Assembly (NCBI RefSeq): GCF_014201875.1 | Contig: NZ_JACHFL010000003.1 | Span: 62,001 to 126,000 of the forward strand | Source: Deinococcus humi | GTDB taxonomy: Bacteria > Deinococcota > Deinococci > Deinococcales > Deinococcaceae | DNA length: 64,000 bases | Direction of reading: 5' to 3' | In this document: piece by piece, positions 32,791 to 42,499 of the stretch | Layout: every line of letters begins with the position of its first letter | Numbering within the stretch: position 1 is the first letter of the stretch | Notes under the pieces: generated by a model | Database searches by the model: none | The model's input: the letters and a program-made list of their open reading frames with translations, nothing else | Told to the model about the DNA's origin: nothing | Position numbers and translations under genes: made by a program

Positions 32791-32901
32791 ATGAAAGAAA
32801 GCACCCGTACCTGGTTGCGGCGCTGGCTCCCCGTGATGCTGTTCCTGCTGTTCGGGGCGCTGACGCTGGCTCAGGTCTGGCTGTCGGCCCATCCGGTCTA
32901 G
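32791..32901 (+). CDS. 36-residue single-pass membrane peptide
   Basis: A short ORF encoding a basic N-terminus (KESTRTWLRRW), one hydrophobic segment (LPVMLFLLFGALTLAQVWL) and a short tail SAHPV. The arginines before the helix predict the N-terminus inside. CATAAT lies 5 nt upstream of the ATG, much as TATGAT lies 5 nt before the TspO-like gene, so it appears to have its own leaderless promoter. It sits alone between two minus-strand genes for membrane proteins. No homologue is recognised; it could be a regulatory small membrane protein. Confidence 0.55.
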   Translation: MKESTRTWLRRWLPVMLFLLFGALTLAQVWLSAHPV

Positions 32902-32918
32902 GGGCGTAGGGCTGTCCT

Positions 32919-33791
32919 CTACCTCAATCCCACCAGCGCCGTGCTCAGGCAGGCCAGCGCCACGCCGGCCCACTGCACGGCGCCCAGGCGCTCACGGTTC
33001 AGGAACAGGGCCAGCAGGGTCGTCAGGACGATGGACATGCTGCCCAGCACGGTCACGACGCTGTCCTCGCCGCGTCCCAGGCCCAGGGCAGTCACAAGGA
33101 TGGCCCCGGTGGAGAGCAGCCCGGACCATCCGGCGTATTTCAGCGCCCCTGGTCCATCGGCGGGGCGCATGCCGGTGCGGCGTCCCTGCCATATCCTCAG
33201 CGTCACGAAGGTCAGGACGAGGGTACACAGCCGCAGGATCCACGTCGCCTGCACGCCGCCCACGCGGGGCGTCAGGCCGTAGCCGATGACGAAGAAACAT
33301 GTGCCCAGGGTGACGGCGGAGCAGATGGCCCACCACGCGCCCCGGAGCTGCGCCGGGGTGGACTCGAACCCTTCTGTTTTTTGCGGCAGCGACACCAGCA
33401 CCACCGACACCAGGACGCCCAGCAGGCTCAGGCCGGTCAGCAGACTCAGCCTCTCGCCGCTCAGCCACGCCAGCGCGGTGGTCACGGCGCCGTAGCTGCC
33501 CATGATCGGGGCCACCACCGCCAGTTGCCCCAGCCCCAGCGACTGGTAGAAGGCCAGGCCGCCCGCCGTCATCAGCGTGGACGCGCCCAGGGCCCAGACC
33601 CACGCCACGGCGTCAGTGGGAAAGAGATGCTGGCCGCTGAGCAGCAGATACGCCAGAAGCGCCGCCACGCCGAAGCCCTGCGCCGCGAAGGACGCCCGCA
33701 TGGCCCCCATCCTGCGTGACGCCGGTTGCGCCAGATAATCCGCGAAACCCCATGCCAGCGCTGCCAGCAGGCCGAGGGTTACGCCGCTCAT
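32919..33791 (-). CDS. EamA-family (DMT superfamily) transporter
   Basis: A 290-residue membrane protein with ten hydrophobic helices in two five-helix repeats, the EamA layout. The first repeat ends around LSGERLSLLTGLSLLGVLVSVVLV and the second around FLNRERLGAVQWAGVALACLSTALV. Such proteins export or import metabolites such as amino acids or nucleotides; the substrate is unknown. It faces the thiolase gene across 94 bases that contain the palindromic operator. Confidence 0.85.
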   Translation of the reverse strand: MSGVTLGLLAALAWGFADYLAQPASRRMGAMRASFAAQGFGVAALLAYLLLSGQHLFPTDAVAWVWALGASTLMTAGGLAFYQSLGLGQLAVVAPIMGSYGAVTTALAWLSGERLSLLTGLSLLGVLVSVVLVSLPQKTEGFESTPAQLRGAWWAICSAVTLGTCFFVIGYGLTPRVGGVQATWILRLCTLVLTFVTLRIWQGRRTGMRPADGPGALKYAGWSGLLSTGAILVTALGLGRGEDSVVTVLGSMSIVLTTLLALFLNRERLGAVQWAGVALACLSTALVGLR

Positions 33792-33846
33792 TGATCCATC
33801 GAGTCCAGACTCACCGGCAGAGGATAGCGGGCCACGTTGCCGTGAA

Positions 33847-33862
33847 CCTAACGCCCGTTAGG
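33847..33862. promoter_or_regulatory. 16-bp palindromic operator upstream of the thiolase gene
   Basis: CCTAACG-CC-CGTTAGG is a perfect 7+2+7 palindrome. It covers the expected -35 area of the thiolase promoter (the -10 TATCCT is at 33873-33878). The form resembles operators of TetR-type acyl-CoA or phenylacetyl-CoA regulators. No regulator gene lies next to it. Confidence 0.6.
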
Positions 33863-33872
33863 CTCGCCGCGC

Positions 33873-33878
33873 TATCCT
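33873..33878 (+). promoter_or_regulatory. -10 element (TATCCT) of the thiolase gene, leaderless
   Basis: TATCCT is 7 nt upstream of ATG 33886, directly downstream of the palindrome. Confidence 0.6.
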
Positions 33879-33885
33879 GCATCCC

Positions 33886-35067
33886 ATGAGCAAAGCAGTG
33901 ATCGTGGCGGCGTCGCGCACGCCGACGGGGAAGTTTTTGGGGGCGCTGTCGGACGTGAGTGCCGTGGAGCTGGGCAGCGTCACGCTGGCCGAGACCCTGA
34001 GACGTTCGGGCGTCCCGGCGGAGTTGATCGAGGAGGTCATCATGGGCCAGGTTGTGCAGGCCGGTTCGGGGCAGAACCCGGCGCGCCACGCGGCCCTCAA
34101 AGCGGGACTGAGCAATGAGGTGGGCGCGCTGACCATCAACAAGGTCTGCGGCAGCGGCCTGAAAGCCGTGATCCTGGCCGCCCAGAGCATTCGCGCGGGT
34201 GATCAGAGCGCGGTGCTGGCGGGCGGCATGGAAAGTATGAGCAACGCACCCTATCTGCTGCCGGGAGCCAGAAAAGGCTACCGCCTGGGTCACGCGCAGG
34301 TGCTGGACGCCAACACCCACGATGGACTCTGGTGCAGCATCAACGACGAGGGCATGGGGCTGACCGGCGAGCGCGTGGCCGACAAATACGGGATTTCCCG
34401 CGAGGCTCAGGACGCCTTCGCCACCCGCAGTCACCAGCGCGCGATCGCCGCCCAGGGGGCGGGTCGCTTCAAGGACGAGATTGTGCCCGTAACGGTCACG
34501 GGCCGCAAGGGCGACACCGTGGTGGACACCGACGAGGGGCCACGCTCCGACACCAATCCGGAGACGCTGGCCCGTTTGAAACCCGCTTTCAAGAAAGACG
34601 GCTCTGTGACGGCGGGCAACGCGCCGGGCCTGAACGATGCCGCCGCCAGCCTGCTGATCATGTCGGAGGAGGCAGCAGCCGCACACGGCCTGACTCCCCT
34701 GGCCGAGATCGTGGACTACGCGACGGGCGGTCTGGCCCCCGAGTGGGTCATGATGACGCCCGTGCCGGCCACCAACAAGCTGTTGCAGAAGCTGGGCTGG
34801 AGTGCCGACGACGTGGACTTGTGGGAACTGAACGAGGCCTTCAGCGTGCAGAGTCTCGCCGTCATGAACGAGCTGGGTCTGAACCCTGACAGGGTGAACA
34901 TCAACGGCGGGGCGGTGGCGCTGGGCCATCCGATTGGTGCTTCCGGCGCGCGGATTCTGGTCACGTTGTTGCACGCCATGAAGCAGCAGGACAAGGAGAC
35001 CGGCGTCGCCACGCTGTGCATGGGCGGGGGCAACGGGCTGGCACTGGCCGTCAGGCGGGTAGGTTAG
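33886..35067 (+). CDS. Acetyl-CoA C-acetyltransferase (thiolase)
   Basis: A 393-residue thiolase interconverting two acetyl-CoA with acetoacetyl-CoA, or cleaving 3-ketoacyl-CoA. The nucleophilic Cys is in [10 protein letters not shown] near residue 88, the His in [17 protein letters not shown] and the second Cys in CMGGGNGLA; all family motifs are intact. A YciI-like gene follows 3 bases later and a 3-hydroxybutyryl-CoA dehydrogenase 570 bases on, pointing to C4 acyl-CoA metabolism. The palindrome in its promoter suggests repression released by an acyl-CoA. Confidence 0.93.
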   Translation: MSKAVIVAASRTPTGKFLGALSDVSAVELGSVTLAETLRRSGVPAELIEEVIMGQVVQAGSGQNPARHAALKAGLSNEVGALTINKVCGSGLKAVILAAQSIRAGDQSAVLAGGMESMSNAPYLLPGARKGYRLGHAQVLDANTHDGLWCSINDEGMGLTGERVADKYGISREAQDAFATRSHQRAIAAQGAGRFKDEIVPVTVTGRKGDTVVDTDEGPRSDTNPETLARLKPAFKKDGSVTAGNAPGLNDAAASLLIMSEEAAAAHGLTPLAEIVDYATGGLAPEWVMMTPVPATNKLLQKLGWSADDVDLWELNEAFSVQSLAVMNELGLNPDRVNINGGAVALGHPIGASGARILVTLLHAMKQQDKETGVATLCMGGGNGLALAVRRVG

Positions 35068-35070
35068 GGC

Positions 35071-35385
35071 ATGTCGCAACCCACCCTGTGGATCATCGAA
35101 AGCCGCTACACCAAATCCGGCGAGGAACTGGCCGCCGTCACGCCCCGCCACCGCGAGTGGCTGGACCAGCATTACCGCTCCGGCGTTTTCCTGACCTCCG
35201 GGCGCAAGCTGGACAACACCGGCGGCGTGCTGGTGGCGCACGCCGACAGCGAGGAACAGTTGCGTGCCCTGTTCAAGGATGATCCCTTCGTACAGGAAGG
35301 ATGCTCGGAGTACAGCTACACACCGTTCACACCCGTCAAACGCGGGCGGGCGCTGGAACTTGAAGGTGTGCCTCTGGTGGAGTGA
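35071..35385 (+). CDS. YciI-family protein
   Basis: A 104-residue YciI-like protein with the ferredoxin-like fold. TLWIIESRYTKSGEELAAVTPRHREWLDQHYRSG holds the conserved His region, followed by FLTSGRKLDNTGGVLVA and FKDDPFVQEG. Members act as small lactone- or chloride-handling enzymes or as modules of unknown role. The start is 4 bases after the thiolase stop, so it is co-transcribed and may act on a by-product of the same pathway. Confidence 0.8.
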   Translation: MSQPTLWIIESRYTKSGEELAAVTPRHREWLDQHYRSGVFLTSGRKLDNTGGVLVAHADSEEQLRALFKDDPFVQEGCSEYSYTPFTPVKRGRALELEGVPLVE

Positions 35386-35636
35386 TGGCAGCCCTGATTT
35401 CAGGGTCAGCAGGATCGTGAGTCAATCCTGTCCACACCGTTTTGCAGACCCTTGAGGACGCGCCAGACACAGCTCTGCCAGAGTTGGAGCAGCCCATCAT
35501 GCAGCAGCGTGAGTTCACTGCTCTTGGAACGATCACTCTCAGAGCGAGGGCCGTTGAACGTGCTGGCGTGCATCCCAATTTGCTCACTCGCCTATGGGAT
35601 CGTGCAGGTTTTCGTGCTGAAAGAAGGAGTTCAACC

Positions 35637-36473
<837 letters not shown>

Positions 36474-36533
36474 GGCAAAGTGTCGTGGCTGATTCTGCCC
36501 TCCCCGTATCTGAAGGCGTCGTCATTTTGAGTG

Positions 36534-36546
36534 ATGACGGCGTCAT
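36534..36546. promoter_or_regulatory. 13-bp palindrome in the promoter of a small ORF
   Basis: ATGACG-G-CGTCAT is a perfect inverted repeat lying over the expected -35 region (the -10 TATCCT is at 36558-36563). Another CGTCAT copy is at 36520-36525. It is probably an operator. Confidence 0.45.
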
Positions 36547-36557
36547 AAGGTGCGTCC

Positions 36558-36563
36558 TATCCT
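36558..36563 (+). promoter_or_regulatory. -10 element (TATCCT) of the 83-residue ORF, leaderless
   Basis: TATCCT is 6 nt upstream of ATG 36570. Confidence 0.55.
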
Positions 36564-36569
36564 GAACGT

Positions 36570-36821
36570 ATGAACGTCACCCGCCACTTCAGCGACACGC
36601 GGACAGACCAGGGCCGCGTGCGGTTCCTTCTGGCCTCTGGCCGCGTCTGCCTGATGGCGGAGGGGCCGGGATGGACGCACCGCAGCGCCCACGACACGCT
36701 GGCGGACGCCGCGACGTTTCTGGCTGTCCTGTCGCAACTGGACGGCGGTCTGTACCGTCAGGCGCTCGATGATCTGGAACATCAACTGGCATTCGAGCGC
36801 GACTATCCGGGTGCGGCGTAA
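36570..36821 (+). CDS. Small soluble protein of unknown function (83 residues)
   Basis: A compact protein, beginning MNVTRHFSDTRTDQGRV, with a predicted beta-rich first half (VRFLLASGRVCLMAEGPGW) and a helical second half (TLADAATFLAVLSQLDGGLYRQALDDLEHQLAFE). No signal peptide or membrane segment and no known domain recognised. A leaderless promoter and an operator-like palindrome directly upstream support a real, regulated gene. It lies alone between hbd and the TspO-like gene. Confidence 0.6.
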   Translation: MNVTRHFSDTRTDQGRVRFLLASGRVCLMAEGPGWTHRSAHDTLADAATFLAVLSQLDGGLYRQALDDLEHQLAFERDYPGAA

Positions 36822-36888
36822 CGGCAGGGCACTCCGCCCCTGGCACTCCTCCGTCACCCAGGCGACAGCTGTTTGGTTTCCGGCCCCG

Positions 36889-36894
36889 TATGAT
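36889..36894 (+). promoter_or_regulatory. -10 element (TATGAT) of the TspO-like gene, leaderless
   Basis: TATGAT ends 5 nt before ATG 36900. Confidence 0.5.
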
Positions 36895-36899
36895 CGGGC

Positions 36900-37652
36900 A
36901 TGACCGGAATCGCGCGGCAGGTGACGCTGGTACTGGCGACGGTACTGACACTGGTGATGAATTACCTCAGCAACGCGCTGCCGCTGTTCGGCAACACCAA
37001 CGGCCAGATCAGCGACGCGCTCCCCAACGCCTTCACGCCCGCTGGCCTGACCTTCGCGGTGTGGGGGCCCATCTTCCTGGGGCTGGCCGTCTTTGCGTTT
37101 TACCAGGCCCTGCCGGCCCAGCGCAGCCCGCGCTTTGACCGCCTGTTCTGGCCGTTCCTGCTGGGGAACCTGCTGAACGTGGCGTGGTTGTTTGCCTTCC
37201 AGAGCCTCAACTTTGGTCCCAGCGTGGTCATCATGTTGCTGTTGCTCGTCAGCCTGATCTGGCTGTACCTGACGGTGCGCGGCCTGCACCCGCTGAGCGG
37301 CGAGTTCTGGGCCCTGCAGGTTCCCGCCAGCCTTTATCTGGCCTGGATCAGCGTGGCGACGATAGCGAACATCACGGCTTTTCTGGTCAGCCAGGGGATC
37401 ACAGGCGGCGCGCTGGGGATCGGGGCGCAGCTGTGGTCAGCGCTCCTGGTGGTGGTTGCGGGACTGCTGGGCACCTTCTTCTTACTGCGCTACCGCGACT
37501 ATGCCTTTGCCGCGGTGCTGCTGTGGGCTTTTCTGGGGGTGTATCTGGCCCGTCCGGATACGCTGCTGGTGGTTGCGGGCGTTATCGCGGGTGCGCTGCT
37601 TGTTGTCCTGGCCGGATTGCGGGCCCTGCGCCAGGGCAGGATGGCCCTGTAA
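36900..37652 (+). CDS. TspO/MBR-related membrane protein, long form
   Basis: A 250-residue membrane protein with about eight hydrophobic segments. The N-terminal half resembles the TspO/translocator family: MNYLSNALPLFGNTNGQIS, then NAFTPAGLTFAVWGPIFLGL and NVAWLFAFQSLNFG. Usual TspO proteins have about 160 residues and five helices; this one carries three further C-terminal helices, as in the longer members annotated tryptophan-rich sensory protein. Ligands such as porphyrins or tetrapyrroles are inferred only from the family. Confidence 0.7.
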   Translation: MTGIARQVTLVLATVLTLVMNYLSNALPLFGNTNGQISDALPNAFTPAGLTFAVWGPIFLGLAVFAFYQALPAQRSPRFDRLFWPFLLGNLLNVAWLFAFQSLNFGPSVVIMLLLLVSLIWLYLTVRGLHPLSGEFWALQVPASLYLAWISVATIANITAFLVSQGITGGALGIGAQLWSALLVVVAGLLGTFFLLRYRDYAFAAVLLWAFLGVYLARPDTLLVVAGVIAGALLVVLAGLRALRQGRMAL

Positions 37653-37683
37653 GCCAGCGTCGCGCCCAGACCTCCCTGATTGC

Positions 37684-37689
37684 TACACT
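37684..37689 (+). promoter_or_regulatory. -10 element (TACACT) of the AroE-like gene, leaderless
   Basis: TACACT is 7 nt upstream of ATG 37697, supporting that start within a much longer open frame. Confidence 0.55.
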
Positions 37690-37696
37690 GCCCACA

Positions 37697-38446
37697 ATGC
37701 AAGCGTCTGACACGCCCCTCGCCCTGATCGGCTACCCCGCCTCCGCCGCCCGTGCCCTGCGGGAGCTGGGGCTGGTGGCCCTCGCCACGCCCACCGAACA
37801 GCTCAAAGAAGTGATGGAGGCCTGCATGACCTTGGGGTTCAGCGGCGCGCTGATCCACCGTGGCCAGGAGGCCCGCGCCCACGATGCCGCCCAGACCGAC
37901 GCCACCGCCCGCCGGGTGGGCCGGGTAGACGCGGTGGCTTTCACAGCCGGGGCGCACGGCACCTTTGCGTTGGCCGACGCGCTGGGCGATACGCTGGAGG
38001 CCAGCGGTTACGCCGCGCGCGGGGCCAGCGCCCTGCTTCTGGGCACCGACATGCATGATCTGGCGCTGGCCCTCCCCCTGACCCGCATGGGCTTCTCGGC
38101 GGTGGGCGTGGCGGCGGCCAACACCCCGGATGCCGAGCGGGCCGCCCGTGACTTTCCAGCGGGTGTGCGCGCTTTCCCGGTCAGCCGTCAGGATTCCGCG
38201 CTGGAGGGGCTGGCCGAGCGTGCCGATCTGCTGGTGCTGACCAGCGGCCATTTTCCGGCGGGCCTGGCCCAGCCGTACCACACGATCATTGACCTGACGG
38301 GTCAGCTACAGATCGCTCCGGGCGGGGCCACGCTGCTGGACCTGACCGAATTGCACACCCGCCGCCTGGCCCGTCAGCTGGCCCACGCCACCGGTCAGCG
38401 CTTCCATGCCCAGGAACTGAGGGGCGCGGTGGCCGCGCTGGCATAA
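37697..38446 (+). CDS. Shikimate dehydrogenase-like protein lacking the catalytic motif
   Basis: A 249-residue protein whose layout follows AroE: an N-terminal LIGYPAS block, GFSGALIH in the place of the substrate-binding NVTIPHK, then ARRVGRVDAVAF, a Rossmann-like ALLLGTDMHDLALALPL, and ADLLVLTSG near the end. The catalytic Lys of NVTIPHK and the Asp of the usual NTDG (AHGT here) are absent, and the GAGG nucleotide loop is altered. I infer a diverged paralogue with a different or lost activity. The homology is by pattern only. It converges on the peptide-transporter operon. Confidence 0.5.
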   Translation: MQASDTPLALIGYPASAARALRELGLVALATPTEQLKEVMEACMTLGFSGALIHRGQEARAHDAAQTDATARRVGRVDAVAFTAGAHGTFALADALGDTLEASGYAARGASALLLGTDMHDLALALPLTRMGFSAVGVAAANTPDAERAARDFPAGVRAFPVSRQDSALEGLAERADLLVLTSGHFPAGLAQPYHTIIDLTGQLQIAPGGATLLDLTELHTRRLARQLAHATGQRFHAQELRGAVAALA

Positions 38447-38450
38447 GCCA

Positions 38451-38481
38451 GGAAAAGCCCCCTCTCCACAGGAAAGGGGGC
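38451..38481 (-). terminator. Terminator of the peptide ABC operon
   Basis: On the - strand GCCCCCT (38481-38475) pairs with AGGGGGC (38463-38457) and runs into TTTTCC, 17 bases after the dppC stop. Confidence 0.75.
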
Positions 38482-38497
38482 CGATGGAGAGAGCTTT

Positions 38498-39502
38498 TTA
38501 CTGGGTGCTGCGCGGGTCGAGCACGTCCCGCAAGCCGTCGCCCAGCAGATTGAAGCCCAGCACCGTCAGGAAAATGGCCAGGCCGGGGAAGATCATCGTC
38601 CACGGATAATCCACGTAATACGAGCGCGAGTCGCTGATCATGGTGCCCCATTCCGGAAGGGGGGGCTGCGCGCCGATACCCAGGAAGCCCAGCGCGGCCA
38701 CCTCGATGGTGGCGGTGGCGATGCTCAGGGCGCCTTGCACAATCAGCGGCGAGAGGCTGTTGGGAAGGACGTGCCGGAAGATCATGCGCCCCTGCGTCGC
38801 CCCCAGCGCCCCGGCAGCCTGCACGAACTCACGCTCCCGCACGCTGAGCACCACGCTGCGGGCCAGACGCAGATACACCGGCACCTGCACCAGTGAGACG
38901 GCCAGCATGGCCGTGACCAGTTGCGGACTGTTCAACGCGAAGAGCCGGTCCATCGCCGCGATGAGGAGTGGTGGATTGTCCACGCTGAAAATGCTGGCGA
39001 AACCGATGGCGAGCAGAATGCTGGGAAACGCCAGCATCACGTCGCTCAGGTAACCCAGGATGTTGTCGAGCCAGCCACCAAAATACCCGGCCAGCACGCC
39101 CAGCAGCGAGCCGAACACCAGCGCCAGTATGGTGGACACCACGCCCACCTTCAGCGAAATGCGGGTGCCGTGCAGCACGCGTGTGAACACGTCGCGCCCC
39201 AGGTTGTCCGTCCCAAAAGGTGCGGCCCAGATGTTGGTCTTGCCCGTCACCGCGTCGGTATACGTCTCCTTGGCTTCGGGGTTCCATAGCGCCGTGATAC
39301 TGGGCGGTTTAAGGTTCAGACGGTAATTGCGGTCTGTGGTGGGATCGTAGGGGCGCAGCACCTGCGCGAACACTGCCAGCAGCACGAACAGGATCACGAT
39401 AATGCCGCCGACTTTCCCTGGCGTGCTCTTGCGGAAACGCCGCCAGAAGATGCTCTCCGACTTCTTGGCGGGGGCAGTGGTGGAGGGAGCCGTGGTGGTC
39501 AT
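38498..39502 (-). CDS. dppC: Peptide ABC transporter permease, DppC/OppC type
   Basis: A 334-residue permease with an N-terminal cytoplasmic tail, the first helix (GGIIVILFVLLAVFAQVL), the OppC_N domain and the inner-membrane transport loop AAGALGATQGRMIFRHVLPNSLSPLI (EAA motif). It pairs with DppB to form the pore for di- or oligopeptides; dipeptide, nickel or glutathione remain possible. ATG 39502 is chosen over the in-frame upstream ATG, whose region overlaps little of the family. It is last in the operon. Confidence 0.9.
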   Translation of the reverse strand: MTTTAPSTTAPAKKSESIFWRRFRKSTPGKVGGIIVILFVLLAVFAQVLRPYDPTTDRNYRLNLKPPSITALWNPEAKETYTDAVTGKTNIWAAPFGTDNLGRDVFTRVLHGTRISLKVGVVSTILALVFGSLLGVLAGYFGGWLDNILGYLSDVMLAFPSILLAIGFASIFSVDNPPLLIAAMDRLFALNSPQLVTAMLAVSLVQVPVYLRLARSVVLSVREREFVQAAGALGATQGRMIFRHVLPNSLSPLIVQGALSIATATIEVAALGFLGIGAQPPLPEWGTMISDSRSYYVDYPWTMIFPGLAIFLTVLGFNLLGDGLRDVLDPRSTQ

Positions 39503-39518
39503 ATGTTTTCCCTCCTCA

Positions 39519-40547
<1,029 letters not shown>

Positions 40548-40701
40548 AGCAGACCTCCTTGGCTTCACGGCACAGGCGAAACCGGAACGAAAACGAAAAG
40601 TGTCAAAACAGCGCCAGGCGGATGGTTGTGGCGTCTGGGCAGTCTAATCTGTTCGGGGGCAGGCTGCGGGCTGAACGGTTAGACGCCTGACGCACAGGGG
40701 A

Positions 40702-40730
40702 GGGGCAGACCCCCCAAGGAAATCTGCCCC
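40702..40730 (-). terminator. Hairpin between dppA and dppB
   Basis: TCTGCCCC/GGGGCAGA arms (40723-40730 with 40702-40709) and a 13-nt loop lie 29 bases after the dppA stop, without a T tract on the - strand. It could stabilise the dppA message or cut read-through, giving excess binding protein. Confidence 0.5.
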
Positions 40731-40758
40731 CACTCCGGTGCGGCTGTGGCCTCTTCTC

Positions 40759-42336
40759 TTACTTCTTGCCAGCGATGCTGATGTTGTTGAACGACTCGCT
40801 GCCCAGCGGGCTGGGGGTCCAGCCCTTGACGTAGGTCTGGGCGGCGGCCAGCGGCTGACTGTGCGCCACAGGCACGCGGTAGGCCGCGTCGTAGGTCATT
40901 TCGTGAATCTGGCTGTAGATCTTGGCCTTGGCGGCCTGGGTGGTCGCGGCGCGGCCCTGCTCCAGCAGCTTCTGCAGTTCGGGCGGATTCCAGCTGATAT
41001 CGCTGCTGCCGTTCTCGCCGTAGTACGCGCCGTAGAAGTTGTCCGGGTCACCGTAGTCGCCGGTCCAGCCGATCATGTACATGTCAAAGCCTGGGGTGGC
41101 GTTGCGGTCTTGCAGGTACTTGGCCCAGTCCTCGGTCTTGAGGTTGACCTTGATCCCGATAGCGCTCAGATCGGCGGCGATGGCCTCGGCGATGGGCTTG
41201 GGGTTGGGGAAGTACGGACGGCTGACTGGCATGTACCACAGGTCAATCGTGAAGCCGTTGGCGTATCCCGCGTCGGCCAGCATCTTCTTGGCGGCGGCCG
41301 GGTCGAACTTGTAGTCGGCTGGCACCTTGCTGCTGTTGCCCCAGGCCAGCACGGGCGGCACGAAGCTGGCATTGCTGACGGCCAGTCCGTTCCAGAAGGC
41401 GTCCACGATAGCCTTCTTGTTGATCGCCATGCTGATGGCCTGACGGACCTTCTGGTTTTTCAGGTACTGGTTGTTGTTGTTCATGCTCACGAAGCCCACG
41501 TTGAAGCTGGGGCGCTTGACGGCCACCAGGTTCTTGTCGGCCTGCACGCTCTTGAGGCTATCGGGGGTCAGGTCGTTGGCAAAGTCGATGGTGCCCGCCT
41601 TCAGCTCGTTCAGGCGCTGTGACGCGTCCTTGATGGAGCGGATCACCAGTTCATCCACCTTGGGCTTGGCGCCCCAGTACGACTTGTTGGGGGTCAGGAC
41701 CACGCGGTCGCCTGTGCGCCAGCTCTGGAAGATGAAGGGGCCGGTGCCGATGGGCTTGCTGGCAGGCGTACCGTACTTGGCGCCGTCCTTCTTGATGGCC
41801 GTGGGGCTGGCGATGCCGAAGTAGCCGGCGGCCAGCACGTTGGGCAGCACGCTGGAGGGCTTGTTCAGGTCCACGCGCACGGTGGAGTCGTTGACCTTGA
41901 CGATGTTCTTGATGACGGCGGTGGGGTCACCCTTGAAGCCGCCGAGCAGGTCGCCCACGATCTCGAAGGTGCGGCCCTGGTCGCGGAAGCCGTAGGGGTG
42001 GCTCTTGTCCCACCAGCGGCTCAGGTTGAACACGATGGCGTCGGCATTCAGGGGCGTGCCGTCGTGGAACTTCACGTTCGGGCGCAGCTTGAAGGTCCAG
42101 GCAGTGGCGTTGGCATTGCTGGACCATGAGGTGGCCAGGCCGGGTGCGAGGTCGGTCGTGCCGTCCTTGAAGTCGACCAGCGTGTCGTAGATCTGACGCT
42201 GCACCAGAATGCTGATGCCGTCGGTGATGTTGCCCGATTCCAGGCTGACAGGTTCACCATTGTTGCCGAAGACCAGCGTAGCGGCGCTGGCAGCGGGCAG
42301 GGTGGCGAGCAGGGCGGTCAGAAGCAATTTCTTCAT
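40759..42336 (-). CDS. dppA: Peptide ABC transporter substrate-binding protein
   Basis: A 525-residue SBP of the DppA/OppA family that captures peptides outside the membrane. The signal peptide (KKLLLTALLATLPAASAA) has no lipobox Cys, so it is probably soluble or held by other means. WTFKLRPNVKFHDGTPLNADAIVFNLSRW, the family signature, follows near residue 80. QLWYMPV-like DLWYMPVSRPYFPNP and WTGDYGDPDNF occur later. ATG 42336 has GGAGG upstream. The operon encodes no ATPases; these must come from elsewhere. Confidence 0.92.
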   Translation of the reverse strand: MKKLLLTALLATLPAASAATLVFGNNGEPVSLESGNITDGISILVQRQIYDTLVDFKDGTTDLAPGLATSWSSNANATAWTFKLRPNVKFHDGTPLNADAIVFNLSRWWDKSHPYGFRDQGRTFEIVGDLLGGFKGDPTAVIKNIVKVNDSTVRVDLNKPSSVLPNVLAAGYFGIASPTAIKKDGAKYGTPASKPIGTGPFIFQSWRTGDRVVLTPNKSYWGAKPKVDELVIRSIKDASQRLNELKAGTIDFANDLTPDSLKSVQADKNLVAVKRPSFNVGFVSMNNNNQYLKNQKVRQAISMAINKKAIVDAFWNGLAVSNASFVPPVLAWGNSSKVPADYKFDPAAAKKMLADAGYANGFTIDLWYMPVSRPYFPNPKPIAEAIAADLSAIGIKVNLKTEDWAKYLQDRNATPGFDMYMIGWTGDYGDPDNFYGAYYGENGSSDISWNPPELQKLLEQGRAATTQAAKAKIYSQIHEMTYDAAYRVPVAHSQPLAAAQTYVKGWTPSPLGSESFNNISIAGKK

Positions 42337-42499
42337 AGTGGAGCCTCCAGGACCCGGCATGTCCCAATGCCCGCACGGGGCAGGCCAATCAGGAAATGAG
42401 GGTGGGTGAGAAAGTAGAACGTGGGCTCAGGGTAGGGTGGGGCCGGAGGGGTGTCAAGCTGCTGCGTTACGGAGTCCTGAGAAAATTCTGTCTGACACC

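Noticed and set aside
37184..37696. Upstream extension of the AroE-like frame
   Set aside because: It overlaps the TspO-like gene in another frame, and the leaderless promoter places the start at 37697.
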